Positions 33,910 through 41,992 of a stretch of DNA of 45,039 nt are shown here, in pieces. The position numbers and the translations under genes were made by a program. Every line of letters starts with the position of its first letter. Position 1 is the stretch's first letter. Source of the stretch: Mesoplasma grammopterae ATCC 49580 (lineage in GTDB: Bacteria > Bacillota_I > Bacilli_A > Mycoplasmatales > Mycoplasmataceae); the NCBI RefSeq assembly GCF_000701525.1, contig NZ_JNJC01000007.1, positions 1 through 45,039 on the forward strand. The letters are read 5' to 3'. The notes under the pieces were generated by a model, which made no database searches, was not told the origin of the DNA, and saw nothing but the letters and a program-made list of their open reading frames with translations.

Positions 33910-35448
33910 ATGAGTTTAATATTATTAGAAAACATATCACACCAAAATGGTGGAAAAAAATTATATGAAGAATCAGACATGCGAATCAACAAAGGTGAGC
34001 ACGTCGCTCTTTTAGGTCCAAACGGCGCTGGTAAAACAACTTTATTAAATATTATTTCTCAAAAAATTGTTCCAGATCATGGTTTGGTAGAGTGACATCC
34101 AAAAGCAAAAATTGGATATCTTGATCAACACCAAGAAGTTGATATGAATATTACCGGAGAAGAATATTTAAAAGATGCATTTAAATATCTTTTTGACATG
34201 GAAGCACAAATTCATAAAATTTATGAAGACATGGCTACCGAATACAAGGAAGAAGAACTTGTTAAAGCCCTTGCTTTACAAGATGAATTAAATATTAAAG
34301 GATTTGATAGCATTGACAAGCAAATAGGAAACTTGGTTGCTGGTCTTGGTATTGAACCAGATAATATTAAAAGACCCTTAGGATCACTTTCTGGTGGTCA
34401 AAGAGGAAAAATATTATTAGCTAAACTACTTTTAAAAAACGATGACTTTATTTTACTTGATGAACCTACAAACTTTTTAGACGTTGAACAAGTTGAGTGA
34501 TTAGTTACTTTCTTACAAAATTATGAAAATGCTTTTTTAGTTGTTTCTCATGATAGAGATTTTATAAATAGAATCGTTAATGTAATATATGCAATTGAAA
34601 ATCTTGAAATTGTTAGATATGTTGGTAACTATGACAAATACGTTGAGCTTTCAGCGTTACGTGCTGAGCAATATGATAGAGCTCGTGAAGCTCAACAAGG
34701 TCAGATATCAAAACTTAAGGAATATATTGCTAAAAATGGAGCCAGAGCCTCAACTGCTCGTAGTGCTCAATCAAGACAAAAACAATTAGAAAAAATTGAT
34801 GTAATGGATGCTAGAAAAGAAAATGCAAAACCTAACATGCATTTTAAATATAGAAGACCAAGTTCAACTGTTATAGTTAAAGCAGATAAACTTGAAATCG
34901 GTTATGACTTTGCTTTAACAAAACCATTAACTTTTGAACTTAGAGAAGGTGAAAAATGTATCGTTAAAGGATATAACGGTATTGGTAAAACAACCTTCTT
35001 AAAAACTATTGCTGGAGAAATTGAGAAAATTGATGGTGAAGTTGAAATTGGACAAGGTGTTTTCACAAACTTCTTCCACCAGATTGATGACTTCGAAGAA
35101 CATGAAACACCTGTTAGTTATCTACTAACAAGATATCCTCAAATGACACCTGGTGAAGTCAGAGCAAAGATTGGTATGTTTGGTATAAAAAGTGAATTGA
35201 TGATGAATAAAATGAAAGAACTTTCTGGGGGAGAGCAAACAAAAGTTAGGTTAGCCGCTCTTAGTTTAGAACCAAGTAGTTTACTTATTCTTGATGAACC
35301 AACTAACCACATTGATGTTCTTGCAAAAGAATCTCTTTTAGATGCTATAAAAGCATTTGAAGGGACAGTTTTAATTACAACCCACGATATTAACTTTGAA
35401 ACTCAATGAGCTGATAAAGTTTTAGATTTTGAAGATATATTAGGTTAA
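33910..35448 (+). CDS. ABC-F family ATPase
   Basis: The 512-residue protein has two ABC cassettes on one chain and no membrane domain. Walker A is LLGPNGAGKTTLLN and VKGYNGIGKTTFLK. The signatures are LSGGQRGKILLAKLLL and LSGGEQTKVRLAAL. Walker B is FILLDEPTNFLD and LLILDEPTNHID. The inter-domain linker at about residues 235-310 is charged and helical, as in ABC-F ribosome-binding factors (EttA/Uup/YdiF group) that act in the ribosomal E site. Two TGA Trp codons split the first cassette. The ATG follows AGGAGAACAT. It ends in a strong bidirectional terminator. Confidence 0.95.
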
Positions 35449-35477
35449 AAAAAGGAAACTTTGCGTTTCCTTTTTTT
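35447..35477. terminator. Bidirectional terminator between ABC-F and azoreductase genes
   Basis: A 13-bp stem AAAAAAAGGAAAC/GTTTCCTTTTTTT has a 5-base loop and T-runs in both directions. It lies between two convergent genes, and its 5' arm includes the ABC-F stop codon. Confidence 0.85.
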
Positions 35478-35485
35478 ATATTAAA

Positions 35486-36085
35486 TTAAAAGTTTTTAAC
35501 AGCTTTTAAAATTTGTTCTTTTACTTTTTCTAAATTTTCAATTGGTGTTTGTTCTGCATAAGGTGGTATATCCATCATTTCGTTAATGATGATTTCGCTT
35601 TTTACCTTAGCACCTAAAAATTCTCAAATGTTTTTTACATATTCTGTAAATGCTGAGTTTGGAGTTCCAGTTCCACCTTTTGTTGCTAAAATTTGAATAT
35701 CCTGTATATTTGAAAGCAACCCTATTGCATTACCATCTGTTGAGCCCTTATATGTAAAAGTAAGGTTTGCAATTGTTATATGATCTATATAGTTTTTTAA
35801 TATAGCTGGTATACCTCAGTTAACCATTGAAAAATTTAAAACTATTTTGTCAACTGATTTTAATTGTTCTATAAAATCAAATGAATCTTCTTGATTGAAA
35901 TATTCAGCGATATTGTTTCTTGTTAATGTTTTTTGTGACATTTTAGCCTCATTTAAATCTAGATTAATGATTTCATCATTTGGATTCATTTTTTTATATT
36001 CTTCAATAAACATGTTTGACATTGCTAATGAATCTGAATTGTTTAATTGAGAAACACTTGAATTAATTACTAATACTTTTTTCAT
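35486..36085 (-). CDS. FMN-dependent NADH-azoreductase (quinone reductase), copy 1
   Basis: The 199-residue flavodoxin-fold protein belongs to the AzoR/AcpD family. VLVINSSVSQLNNSDS is the FMN phosphate-binding loop. WGIPAILKNYIDHI matches the conserved P..LKNYIDH region, and LATKGG lies in the family's FMN-site position. The usual P-M-Y-N segment is changed to SMVN here. Such enzymes reduce quinones and azo compounds with NADH and protect against quinone stress. It is divergent from an HxlR-type regulator. In Bacillus subtilis the related YodB controls azoreductase genes, so regulation by the neighbour is likely. A paralogue lies at 39303. Confidence 0.9.
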
Positions 36086-36150
36086 TTTGTTTATCCTCTA
36101 CTTTGTATTTTATCTATACACGTATATAATATTATAAAACAATAAATAAT

Positions 36151-36198
36151 GTAAGTACCAAAAAAAATGTTATATACTTACAAAAAGGAAAGTAAGGA
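36151..36198. promoter_or_regulatory. Operator candidate: three GTAAGTA/TACTTAC half-sites
   Basis: GTAAGTA (36151-36157), TACTTAC (36175-36181) and GTAAGGA (36192-36198) lie in the divergent azoreductase/HxlR interval. The first two form an inverted repeat with a 17-base spacer, and the second and third another with a 10-base spacer. TG-T-TATATA (36168-36176), a possible extended -10 for the regulator gene, overlaps the central half-site. GTAAGTA-like half-sites are typical of HxlR/YodB regulators (known for the family). Confidence 0.6.
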
Positions 36199-36203
36199 AA
36201 ATT

Positions 36204-36509
36204 ATGGAAAAATTTTGCCCATTAGAATACACATTAAATTTTATTAAATCAAAGTGAGTTATATTAATCATACGAGAACTTTCATTTGGAACTTGTCGCT
36301 TTAATGAATTGGAAAAAAGAATAGCAGGTATTAGTCAAAAGGTATTAACATCAAACTTGAGGTTTTTAGAAGAAAATAAACTGGTAGAAAGAACAGTTTA
36401 CCCTGTTGTTCCACCAAAGGTTGAATACAGTTTAACAGATTTAGGTAAAAGTTTAAAACCAATACTAGATCAAATGAGCGATTGAGGAGTCAAAAATTAT
36501 GGAAAATAA
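36204..36509 (+). CDS. HxlR/YodB-type HTH regulator
   Basis: This 101-residue winged-helix protein begins [18 protein letters not shown]. It keeps the N-terminal Cys-Pro and the SKW block (Trp = TGA) typical of HxlR proteins. Residues ~20-85 are the winged helix: [42 protein letters not shown] and [15 protein letters not shown]. In YodB and HypR the N-terminal Cys senses diamide and quinones. Here Cys5 is present and Cys31 is the only other cysteine. AAGGAAA precedes the ATG. Its 3' end overlaps msrA by 11 bases, and it is divergent from an azoreductase gene. Confidence 0.92.
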
Positions 36510-36990
36510 AACTATATATTTAGCTGGGGGTTGTTTCTGAGGAGTTCAAGCTTTTTTTGATTATCAAAAAGGAATAATTAAAACAACTGTTGGTTATGCA
36601 CAAGGCGATATAGATAACCCTACTTATGAAGAAGTTTGTACTGGAAAAACAAATCATACAGAAACTTTAAAAATTGAATTTAATGAAAAAGAAATATCTC
36701 TTAAAGAAATATTAGATTTATATTTTTCAATAATAGATCCATTCTTACTAAACCAGCAGGGGAATGATAGGGGTACACAATATAGAACTGGTATATATTC
36801 AATAAATGACTCCGATTTCACTTTTGTAAAAAATTATTTGGAAAACTTTCAAAAACAAACAACTCAAAAAGTTGTTGTTGAAAATGAAATCTTAAAAAAT
36901 TTCTTTAACGCTGAGGAATATCACCAAAAATATTTAGACAAAAATCCTAATGGTTATTGTCACATTGATTTATCAGATTATAAAAAATAA
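36499..36990 (+). CDS. msrA: Peptide methionine sulfoxide reductase MsrA
   Basis: The 163-residue enzyme reduces methionine-S-sulfoxide in proteins. The active site AGGCFWGVQA carries the catalytic Cys (Trp = TGA). VGYAQGDIDNPTYEEVCTG and HTETLKIEF are conserved substrate-site blocks. QGNDRGTQYRTGIY and FNAEEYHQKYLDKNP complete the family pattern. It is too short to include an MsrB domain. The resolving Cys may be the one in the C-terminal GYCHID. GGAG lies nine bases before the ATG, inside the HxlR gene, so the two are one operon under thiol/oxidation control. Confidence 0.96.
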
Positions 36991-37017
36991 AAGCTCATTA
37001 AAGCTTTTATTTTTTTA
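36987..37017. terminator. Terminator between msrA and the RHH/zinc-ribbon gene
   Basis: ATAAAAGCT pairs with AGCTTTTAT over a 6-base loop, followed by a run of seven T on the plus strand. It includes the msrA stop codon and the stop of the convergent gene. Confidence 0.75.
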
Positions 37018-37327
37018 TTATACAGTCATCGCAAATTATGCATGCTATTTTATTTTCTTTATTATTACATAAATACATTTGTTTTTTTGTAAATGAAAAA
37101 TCACCTTCACAACAACTGCAAATGTTTTTATCAAAATCATTTACTTCATTTAACAAATCTTCACCTAATTGTTTTTTTAAAAAATCTTTATATATTTTTG
37201 ATCTATTTGGCTTTTGATTATATTTTTGTTCAAAAAGCTTTTCTAATATTAAAGTCTCATCATTTAAATAAATATTAACTTGCTTTCCACCTAGTTTATT
37301 AATAACTTCAAATTCTTCGTTTTTCAT
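37007..37327 (-). CDS. RHH-like DNA-binding domain joined to a Cys-rich metal-binding tail
   Basis: I do not recognise this protein as a named family. Its 106 residues split in two. Residues ~15-57 fit a ribbon-helix-helix fold: a strand KQVNIYL, a helix DETLILEKLFEQKYN, then KPNRSKIYKDFLKKQLGE. Residues 70-102 hold seven Cys in the order CSCC, C87, C96, CIICDDC, a likely zinc-ribbon or thiolate metal site. The combination suggests a metal-responsive repressor. The ribosome site AGAGG lies five bases before the ATG. It is divergent from a metallothionein-like gene, with a 114-base intergenic region carrying 13-base repeats. The RHH call is from pattern only. Confidence 0.7.
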   Translation of the reverse strand: MKNEEFEVINKLGGKQVNIYLNDETLILEKLFEQKYNQKPNRSKIYKDFLKKQLGEDLLNEVNDFDKNICSCCEGDFSFTKKQMYLCNNKENKIACIICDDCIIKK

Positions 37328-37344
37328 CTTAACCTCTTTTAATT

Positions 37345-37350
37345 ATTATA
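37345..37350 (-). promoter_or_regulatory. -10 box for the RHH/zinc-ribbon gene
   Basis: A perfect TATAAT on the minus strand lies 17 bases before the ATG. Its -35 region (37368-37373) falls within the first 13-base repeat. Confidence 0.5.
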
Positions 37351-37360
37351 TATCAAAATA

Positions 37361-37386
37361 ATTTTATATACATATTTTATATACAT
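37361..37386. repeat. Two tandem copies of a 13-base repeat, possible operator
   Basis: ATTTTATATACAT occurs twice in perfect tandem (37361-37373, 37374-37386), and a partial third copy follows. The repeats cover the -35 regions of both divergent promoters. RHH regulators often bind tandem operator repeats (known for the family). A bound regulator here could block both genes. Confidence 0.6.
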
Positions 37387-37408
37387 ATTTATAATAAAGT
37401 GATAATAT
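37380..37408 (+). promoter_or_regulatory. Promoter of the metallothionein-like gene
   Basis: TATACA (37380-37385) and TAATAT (37403-37408) are 17 bases apart, with TG one base before the -10 as in an extended -10. The -35 lies in the second 13-base repeat. Confidence 0.5.
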
Positions 37409-37414
37409 TAAATT

Positions 37415-37429
37415 AAGGAATAATTCCTT
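37415..37429 (+). promoter_or_regulatory. Palindrome in the 5' leader of the metallothionein-like gene
   Basis: AAGGAAT-A-ATTCCTT is a perfect inverted repeat just upstream of the GGAGG ribosome site. It could be an operator or a 5' hairpin affecting mRNA stability or initiation. Confidence 0.45.
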
Positions 37430-37441
37430 GGAGGTTTGTAT

Positions 37442-37552
37442 ATGGCAGATAATAAATGTGCTTGTAAAACATGCAGCTGTGCTGATTGCACTAAAGAAAG
37501 CTGTACTTGTAAAGATTGCAATTGCACAATGAGTGAGTGCTCTTGTGACTAA
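37442..37552 (+). CDS. Metallothionein-like Cys-rich peptide (36 aa)
   Basis: This small gene has a strong ribosome site (GGAGG, seven bases before the ATG), a promoter, and a perfect terminator right after its TAA. The 36 residues include 11 Cys (31%), no aromatic residue after the start, and mainly Lys, Asp, Glu, Ser, Thr and Ala between them. The Cys sit at 6, 8, 11, 13, 16, 21, 23, 26, 28, 33 and 35, giving five CxC pairs in two halves. Half one is C-x-C-x2-C-x-C-x2-C, and half two repeats that start. This is the composition and spacing of a metallothionein, and I infer binding of d10 metals (Zn, Cu, Cd) through thiolates. It matches no known bacterial metallothionein I can name. It faces away from the RHH/Cys-tail gene. 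Confidence 0.8.
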   Translation: MADNKCACKTCSCADCTKESCTCKDCNCTMSECSCD

Positions 37553-37553
37553 T

Positions 37554-37583
37554 AAAAAAACTTAGCTTTTGCTAAGTTTTTTT
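37554..37583. terminator. Bidirectional terminator after the metallothionein-like gene
   Basis: AAAAAAACTTAGC pairs with GCTAAGTTTTTTT around a TTTT loop, a 13-bp perfect stem with T-runs on both strands. It serves this gene and the convergent tatD-like gene. Confidence 0.88.
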
Positions 37584-38373
37584 ATCTTTTTGGGAAAAAT
37601 AATCTAAGCGCATTATCCCTTGTTATTTCTGCTACATCAGATCTACTCATTTTTTTAATATTAGCTATTGCTTCAACAACTAAAGGTAAATATTTTGGAG
37701 CATTAGTTTTTTTATTGTATGGTTTAGGTGTATCATAAGGTGCATCTGATTCAACAACTATACTATTCATAGGTAATTCTTTAACAACTTTTTTTAAATT
37801 TTTATCTCTTGTAACTTGACCATTTATTGATATTAGAATACCTTTTTCAATAAACATTTCTGCAATTTCTAAACTTTCATTAAAAGCATGTAAAACTGCT
37901 TTATGATATTTCTCTTTTTTTAGTATAGCTAAAACATCATGATAAGCATCACTTGATCCTTCTATATCCCTTACATGTAACATTAATGGTAAATTCATTT
38001 TCTTAGCAAGTTTAACTTGTTTTGTAAATCCACTAATTTGTTGGTTTTTATATTCAATACCTCTTGAATAATCTAGACCAGTCTCACCAATTCCAACCAC
38101 TTTATCTGCGTTAGCTAAAATCTCTAAAGTATTATATGCTTCATCTGTGAAAAATTGTGCGTGTGTTGGATGTATTCCAACTAATGCTCAAACATGTTTA
38201 TTTTTTTGCGCTTGGACTAAAGCAACTTTTGATGATTTTATATCATACCCAACATTATTAATTATATCTACTCCGCTTTTTTTAGCCTCAGCCGCCATTT
38301 CGCTGCTTGAGATTTCATTTTCAATATAAATATTGTCATTTAAGTGACAATGTGTATCATATACTCCTGCCAT
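37582..38373 (-). CDS. TatD-family metal-dependent hydrolase, copy 1
   Basis: The 263-residue TIM-barrel hydrolase has the TatD metal ligands in order: YDTHCHLND, GIHPTHAQ, VGIGETGLDY, LPLMLHVRD, VLHAFNES, and VVESDAPYDTPKP. TatD proteins are 3'-5' DNases acting in DNA fragmentation and repair. Some also act on D-aminoacyl-tRNA-like substrates. It is followed upstream by a second, better-conserved tatD gene 42 bases away. The ATG follows AGAGGATTACATA. One TGA Trp lies before ALVGIHP. Confidence 0.92.
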
Positions 38374-38415
38374 TATGTAATCCTCTTTTTCTCTTACTCT
38401 TTAATTATAAAACTT

Positions 38416-39216
38416 TTAAATATTAAAAATTAGTTTAGCGTTGCTTGTTGTTAATTTTATTACTTCTTCTTTAGTTACATTTTTTATTTCTGCAATTTTC
38501 TCAACAGTTAAATTAATAAATTTTGCTTCGTTTAATTGTCCTCTATGTGGATGTGGTGTTAAATACGGTGCGTCTGTTTCAACTAGCATTTTTTCTAAAG
38601 GTATAATTTCAACGGCTTCTTGAAGTACTTTTGCATTTTTAAAAGTTACTGCACCCCCTATATTTATGTAACAACCTAAATCCAAAAATTTTTGTGCGTA
38701 TATAGAATTAGCCGAAAAGCAATGTACTATAATTTTTTCTAAATTATATTCTTTTAAAATTTCAATAACATCATCATATGCTTCAAAAACATCAACGTGA
38801 TCTCTTATATGTATCTGCAATGCTTTATTATGTTTTTTTGCTAACTCAATATGTTTTTTAAAAAATGTTTTTTGCAACTCTGCGTCTTCCTTAGTATAAA
38901 AATAATCAAGACCAGTTTCACCAATTGCTATAACCTCTGCTTCTTTGGCTAATTCATCTAATTCTTCCATAACTGAAAAATCATTTTTTGAAACATCGTT
39001 TGGATGAATAGCAATACCTGCAAAAACAATTCCCTTATATTTTTTAGAAAGTTCAACAGCTTTTTTACTTGAATTAATATCAAAGCTTGCGCATAAAAAA
39101 CCTTCAACATCATTTTTAATAGCCTCATTAATCATAGGTTCTATCATTTCATTTGTATATTTATAATCATCATTAAAATGTATGTGTGCATCAAAAATTT
39201 TATTTTCTTTTAACAT
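38416..39216 (-). CDS. TatD-family metal-dependent hydrolase, copy 2
   Basis: The 266-residue protein has the same fold as copy 1, with DAHIHFND, GIAIHPNDV, AIGETGLDYFY, ALQIHIRDHVD, IVHCFSA and LVETDAPYLTPHPHRGQ. The last block (TDAPYLTP..HRG) is the textbook TatD C-terminal signature, so this is the canonical copy. There is no TGA in the coding region, hence it is uninterrupted under any code. AAAGGAAT precedes the ATG. Its transcription runs into copy 1. Confidence 0.95.
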   Translation of the reverse strand: MLKENKIFDAHIHFNDDYKYTNEMIEPMINEAIKNDVEGFLCASFDINSSKKAVELSKKYKGIVFAGIAIHPNDVSKNDFSVMEELDELAKEAEVIAIGETGLDYFYTKEDAELQKTFFKKHIELAKKHNKALQIHIRDHVDVFEAYDDVIEILKEYNLEKIIVHCFSANSIYAQKFLDLGCYINIGGAVTFKNAKVLQEAVEIIPLEKMLVETDAPYLTPHPHRGQLNEAKFINLTVEKIAEIKNVTKEEVIKLTTSNAKLIFNI

Positions 39217-39266
39217 TTTTATATTCCTTTTCAGTAGTTTTGTTAATATTGATTATAAACTTTTAG

Positions 39267-39275
39267 TGATATAAT
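39267..39275 (+). promoter_or_regulatory. Extended -10 promoter of azoreductase copy 2
   Basis: TGATATAAT matches the extended -10 consensus exactly, 28 bases before the ATG. A weak TTGATT lies upstream with short spacing. No GTAAGTA half-site was seen here. Confidence 0.6.
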
Positions 39276-39302
39276 TAAAATAATAAAAAGGAGAATATTT
39301 TT

Positions 39303-39902
39303 ATGAGTAAATTATTAGTTATAAATGGTTCTGTTATTCCAAGTGATAAATCAAATTCACACGAAATGGCAAGAGTATTTTTAGAGGAATACAAAAAAGT
39401 TAATCCAAATGACGAGATTATTGAATTAGATTTAAATAAACTTGTTGTCGGAACAAATGTTTTAACAACTGAAACTTTTTCAACTTATTGAGGTGAAGAG
39501 GAAGGAATGAAATATATTAATCAATTAAAAGATGTTGATAAATTATTAGTTATTGCTCCAATGTATAACTTCCATGTTTCTGGAATGTTAAAAAACTATA
39601 TTGACCATGTTGCTTTAGCTAACCAAACTTTTTCTTATAAATACGCAACAAAGGGTGCAAGCATTGGTTTATTAGATAAACTTAAAGTTCAAATACTTGC
39701 TACTCAAGGAGCTCCAAAAGGTTGATACCAATGAGGAGATCATGTAGCATATTTAAAGGGTACATGAGAATTTATGGGAGCAAAAGTTGCTGAACCTATT
39801 TTATTAGCTGGTGTTAAGGTTGAACCACTAAGTACTCAATCTCCAAAAGAAATTGTTTCATCAATAACTTCTGATTTGATTGCTGCTGCTAAAAAATTTT
39901 AA
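39303..39902 (+). CDS. FMN-dependent NADH-azoreductase (quinone reductase), copy 2
   Basis: The 199-residue AzoR-family flavoprotein is a paralogue of the one at 35486. LLVINGSVIPSDKSNSH is the FMN loop. APMYNFHVSGMLKNYIDHVALAN is the canonical FMN/catalytic segment, better conserved than in copy 1. ILATQGAPKGWYQWGDHV follows, with Trp codons as TGA. AAAGGAG precedes the ATG and a perfect extended -10 lies upstream. The two paralogues share EEYKK.NPNDEII.LDLN and other blocks, so they arose by duplication, but copy 2 has no nearby regulator gene. Confidence 0.93.
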
Positions 39903-39905
39903 ATT

Positions 39906-39929
39906 AAAATCGGGTTTCCCCGATTTTTT
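39906..39929. terminator. Terminator between azoreductase copy 2 and proC
   Basis: AAAATCGGG pairs with CCCGATTTT over a 4-base loop, with a T-run on the plus strand. It reaches the proC stop codon at 39928-39930. Confidence 0.8.
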
Positions 39930-40728
39930 ATTTTGTTGCCTTTTTATCCGCTACCGCCAGTGCTTCTTGAATTACTTCTTCAAAGTTTTTATTATCTAAG
40001 ATTTTTTGCCCTTCAATAGTTGATCCATTTGGAACACAAATTTGATCGACTATTGTTCTTAACTCTACTTTAGATTTAGATGCATTCATAACACTTCCTA
40101 TGATTGCCTCTTCTATTATTCTAAAGGCTTGTTCTTTTTCAAAACCTTTATCAATTGCATAATCAGTCATAGCTTTAAAAAATGAAATTATATAAGATGG
40201 TGAGCAACCAGAAATAGCTGTTAGTGTTCCAAATTTATCTTCATCTATATTTTCCACTATTCCACAAAGTTCAAACATTTCAGAAACAAATTTCATTGTT
40301 TCATTTGATGCATTTTTAGTTGCTAAAGCTGTCACAGATTTTTGTATAGAAGCATTCATGTTTGGCATCATTCTAATTACTGAAACTTTCTTATTTTTTA
40401 CAAAATTATTCTGAACATCTTCTATTGTAACTGCATTCGCCATACAAATAATAGTTTTTCCATCAATTTTTAATTGATCCATATTTTTACATAAAGGCTC
40501 AACATCAATAGGTCTTGTCCCAATGACAATGTAATCTATTTTTTTAGGTTCTATTTCTGAAATATCTTTTAAAGGTCTTAGTCCTTTAATATTTTTTATC
40601 GCTTTATCTTGAACTTCTTTTATTGCATCGTATCCAAAAACCTCTATTTTATTATTTGAATTTTTTAAAACTCCCTTAACAAGTGATGAGCCCATATGAC
40701 CTAAACCTATGAATAATACTTTTTTCAT
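39928..40728 (-). CDS. proC: Pyrroline-5-carboxylate reductase
   Basis: The 266-residue NAD(P)H enzyme forms proline from pyrroline-5-carboxylate. The N-terminal Rossmann motif is VLFIGLGHMGSSLVKG. IRMMPNMNASIQKSVTAL and the C-terminal block AISGCSPSYIISFFKAM, with ELRTIVDQICVPNGSTIEGQ, match ProC, whose GS.PAY..... and GGTT/ST..G motifs are recognisable. No other proline genes are visible in the window, so it may act in proline-linked redox cycling rather than full synthesis (inference). AGAGGTAAAC precedes the ATG. Confidence 0.93.
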   Translation of the reverse strand: MKKVLFIGLGHMGSSLVKGVLKNSNNKIEVFGYDAIKEVQDKAIKNIKGLRPLKDISEIEPKKIDYIVIGTRPIDVEPLCKNMDQLKIDGKTIICMANAVTIEDVQNNFVKNKKVSVIRMMPNMNASIQKSVTALATKNASNETMKFVSEMFELCGIVENIDEDKFGTLTAISGCSPSYIISFFKAMTDYAIDKGFEKEQAFRIIEEAIIGSVMNASKSKVELRTIVDQICVPNGSTIEGQKILDNKNFEEVIQEALAVADKKATK

Positions 40729-40770
40729 GTTTACCTCTTTTTATTTATTATTAATTATAGTTTAAAAGAT

Positions 40771-40796
40771 AAAAAATAACCTTAATGGTTATTTTT
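40771..40796 (-). terminator. Terminator after ackA
   Basis: AAAAATAACC pairs with GGTTATTTTT over a 5-base loop. It is followed on the minus strand by a T-run, five bases after the ackA stop. Confidence 0.8.
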
Positions 40797-40800
40797 AATC

Positions 40801-41991
40801 TTATTTAGTTAGATTGATTGTATCTTTACAAATCATTAATTCTTCATTAGTTCTAACCGCTAATACTTTTATTTTCGAATTTGGTGAAGATATATATTTA
40901 TAGTCTCCATAACTTTCTTCATTTTTAGTATTATCAATTTCAATATCTAATAAAGGTAATTTTTCTAAAATAAATTGTCTTGTATGAATTGAATTTTCAC
41001 CAACACCAGCTGTGAAAACAATACCATCGATATTATGTCCTAATAAGTTTGCAAATCTAATAATATAGTCCGCAGCAACTTGTGTATATTTGTTAAGTGC
41101 TCTTTTGTAATCTTCATCACCTTTAAAATATCCACCAGTTACATCGCGCATATCACTTGATTTTCCGCTTAATCCTAACAGACCTGATTCTTTATTTAAA
41201 ATATTTGTTATTTTTGAAACGTCCAATTGTAATTCTTTACACATGTATTCGATAATTGACGGATCAATATCACCACTTCTTGTTCCCATCATTACACCAG
41301 CGAGAGGAGTTAATCCCATTGTTGTATCAAATGATTTACCATTTTTAATACATGTTATACTTGCACCGTTACCTAAGTGGCAAACGATAAGATTTAATTG
41401 GTCTTTAGGTTTGGCTAATACTTCTGACATTTTTTCTGCTATGTATTGGTAACTAATACCATGAAAACCATATTTTCTTACACCATGTTCTTTATATCAA
41501 GAATAAGGAACTGCGTATAAATATTGTTCTTCAGCTAAAGTTTGATGATATGCTGTATCAAAGCATGCTACTAATTTAGCTTTAGGCATAACTTTTTCAA
41601 TGGCCTCAATGGCTGTTATAGCCCCTGGATTATGCAATGGTGCTAATTTAACTGCATCTTTAATTGTATCAAAAACTTTTTGATCTATAATTGAAGATTT
41701 ACTTATCGTTCCACCATGAACAACCCTGAATCCTACAGCATTTATATCATCTACATTGCTGATAATATTTAATTCAATTAATTTATCTAAAATAAACTTA
41801 ATTGCTACTTCATGATTTGGTAATTCAACATTATATTCATATTTTTTACCTTCATATTTAAATGAAACTGCACCATCAATAGTTATTCTTTCTGCTAAAC
41901 CATCAAGAATATCAATTGGATTGCTTTTATCTAAATCATTAAATAATCTAAATTTAATTGAACTACTTCCTGCATTAACTACTAAAATCAT
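40801..41991 (-). CDS. ackA: Acetate kinase
   Basis: The 396-residue enzyme makes ATP from acetyl phosphate, the main fermentative ATP step after glycolysis. MILVVNAGSSSIKF is the N-terminal ATPase signature. GFRVVHGG, PLHNPGAI, CFDTAYHQTL (with the catalytic Asp), HGISYQYI, CHLGNGASI, DTTMGLTPLAGVMMGTRSGDIDP and FTAGVGENS follow in family order. The start is one base after the pta stop (TAATATG), so it depends on pta translation. One TGA Trp follows VPYS. Confidence 0.97.
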
Positions 41992-41992
41992 A

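Noticed and set aside
37361..37386. CRISPR-like reading of the tandem 13-base repeats
   Set aside because: There are only two complete copies, no spacers of even size and no cas genes. An operator is more likely.
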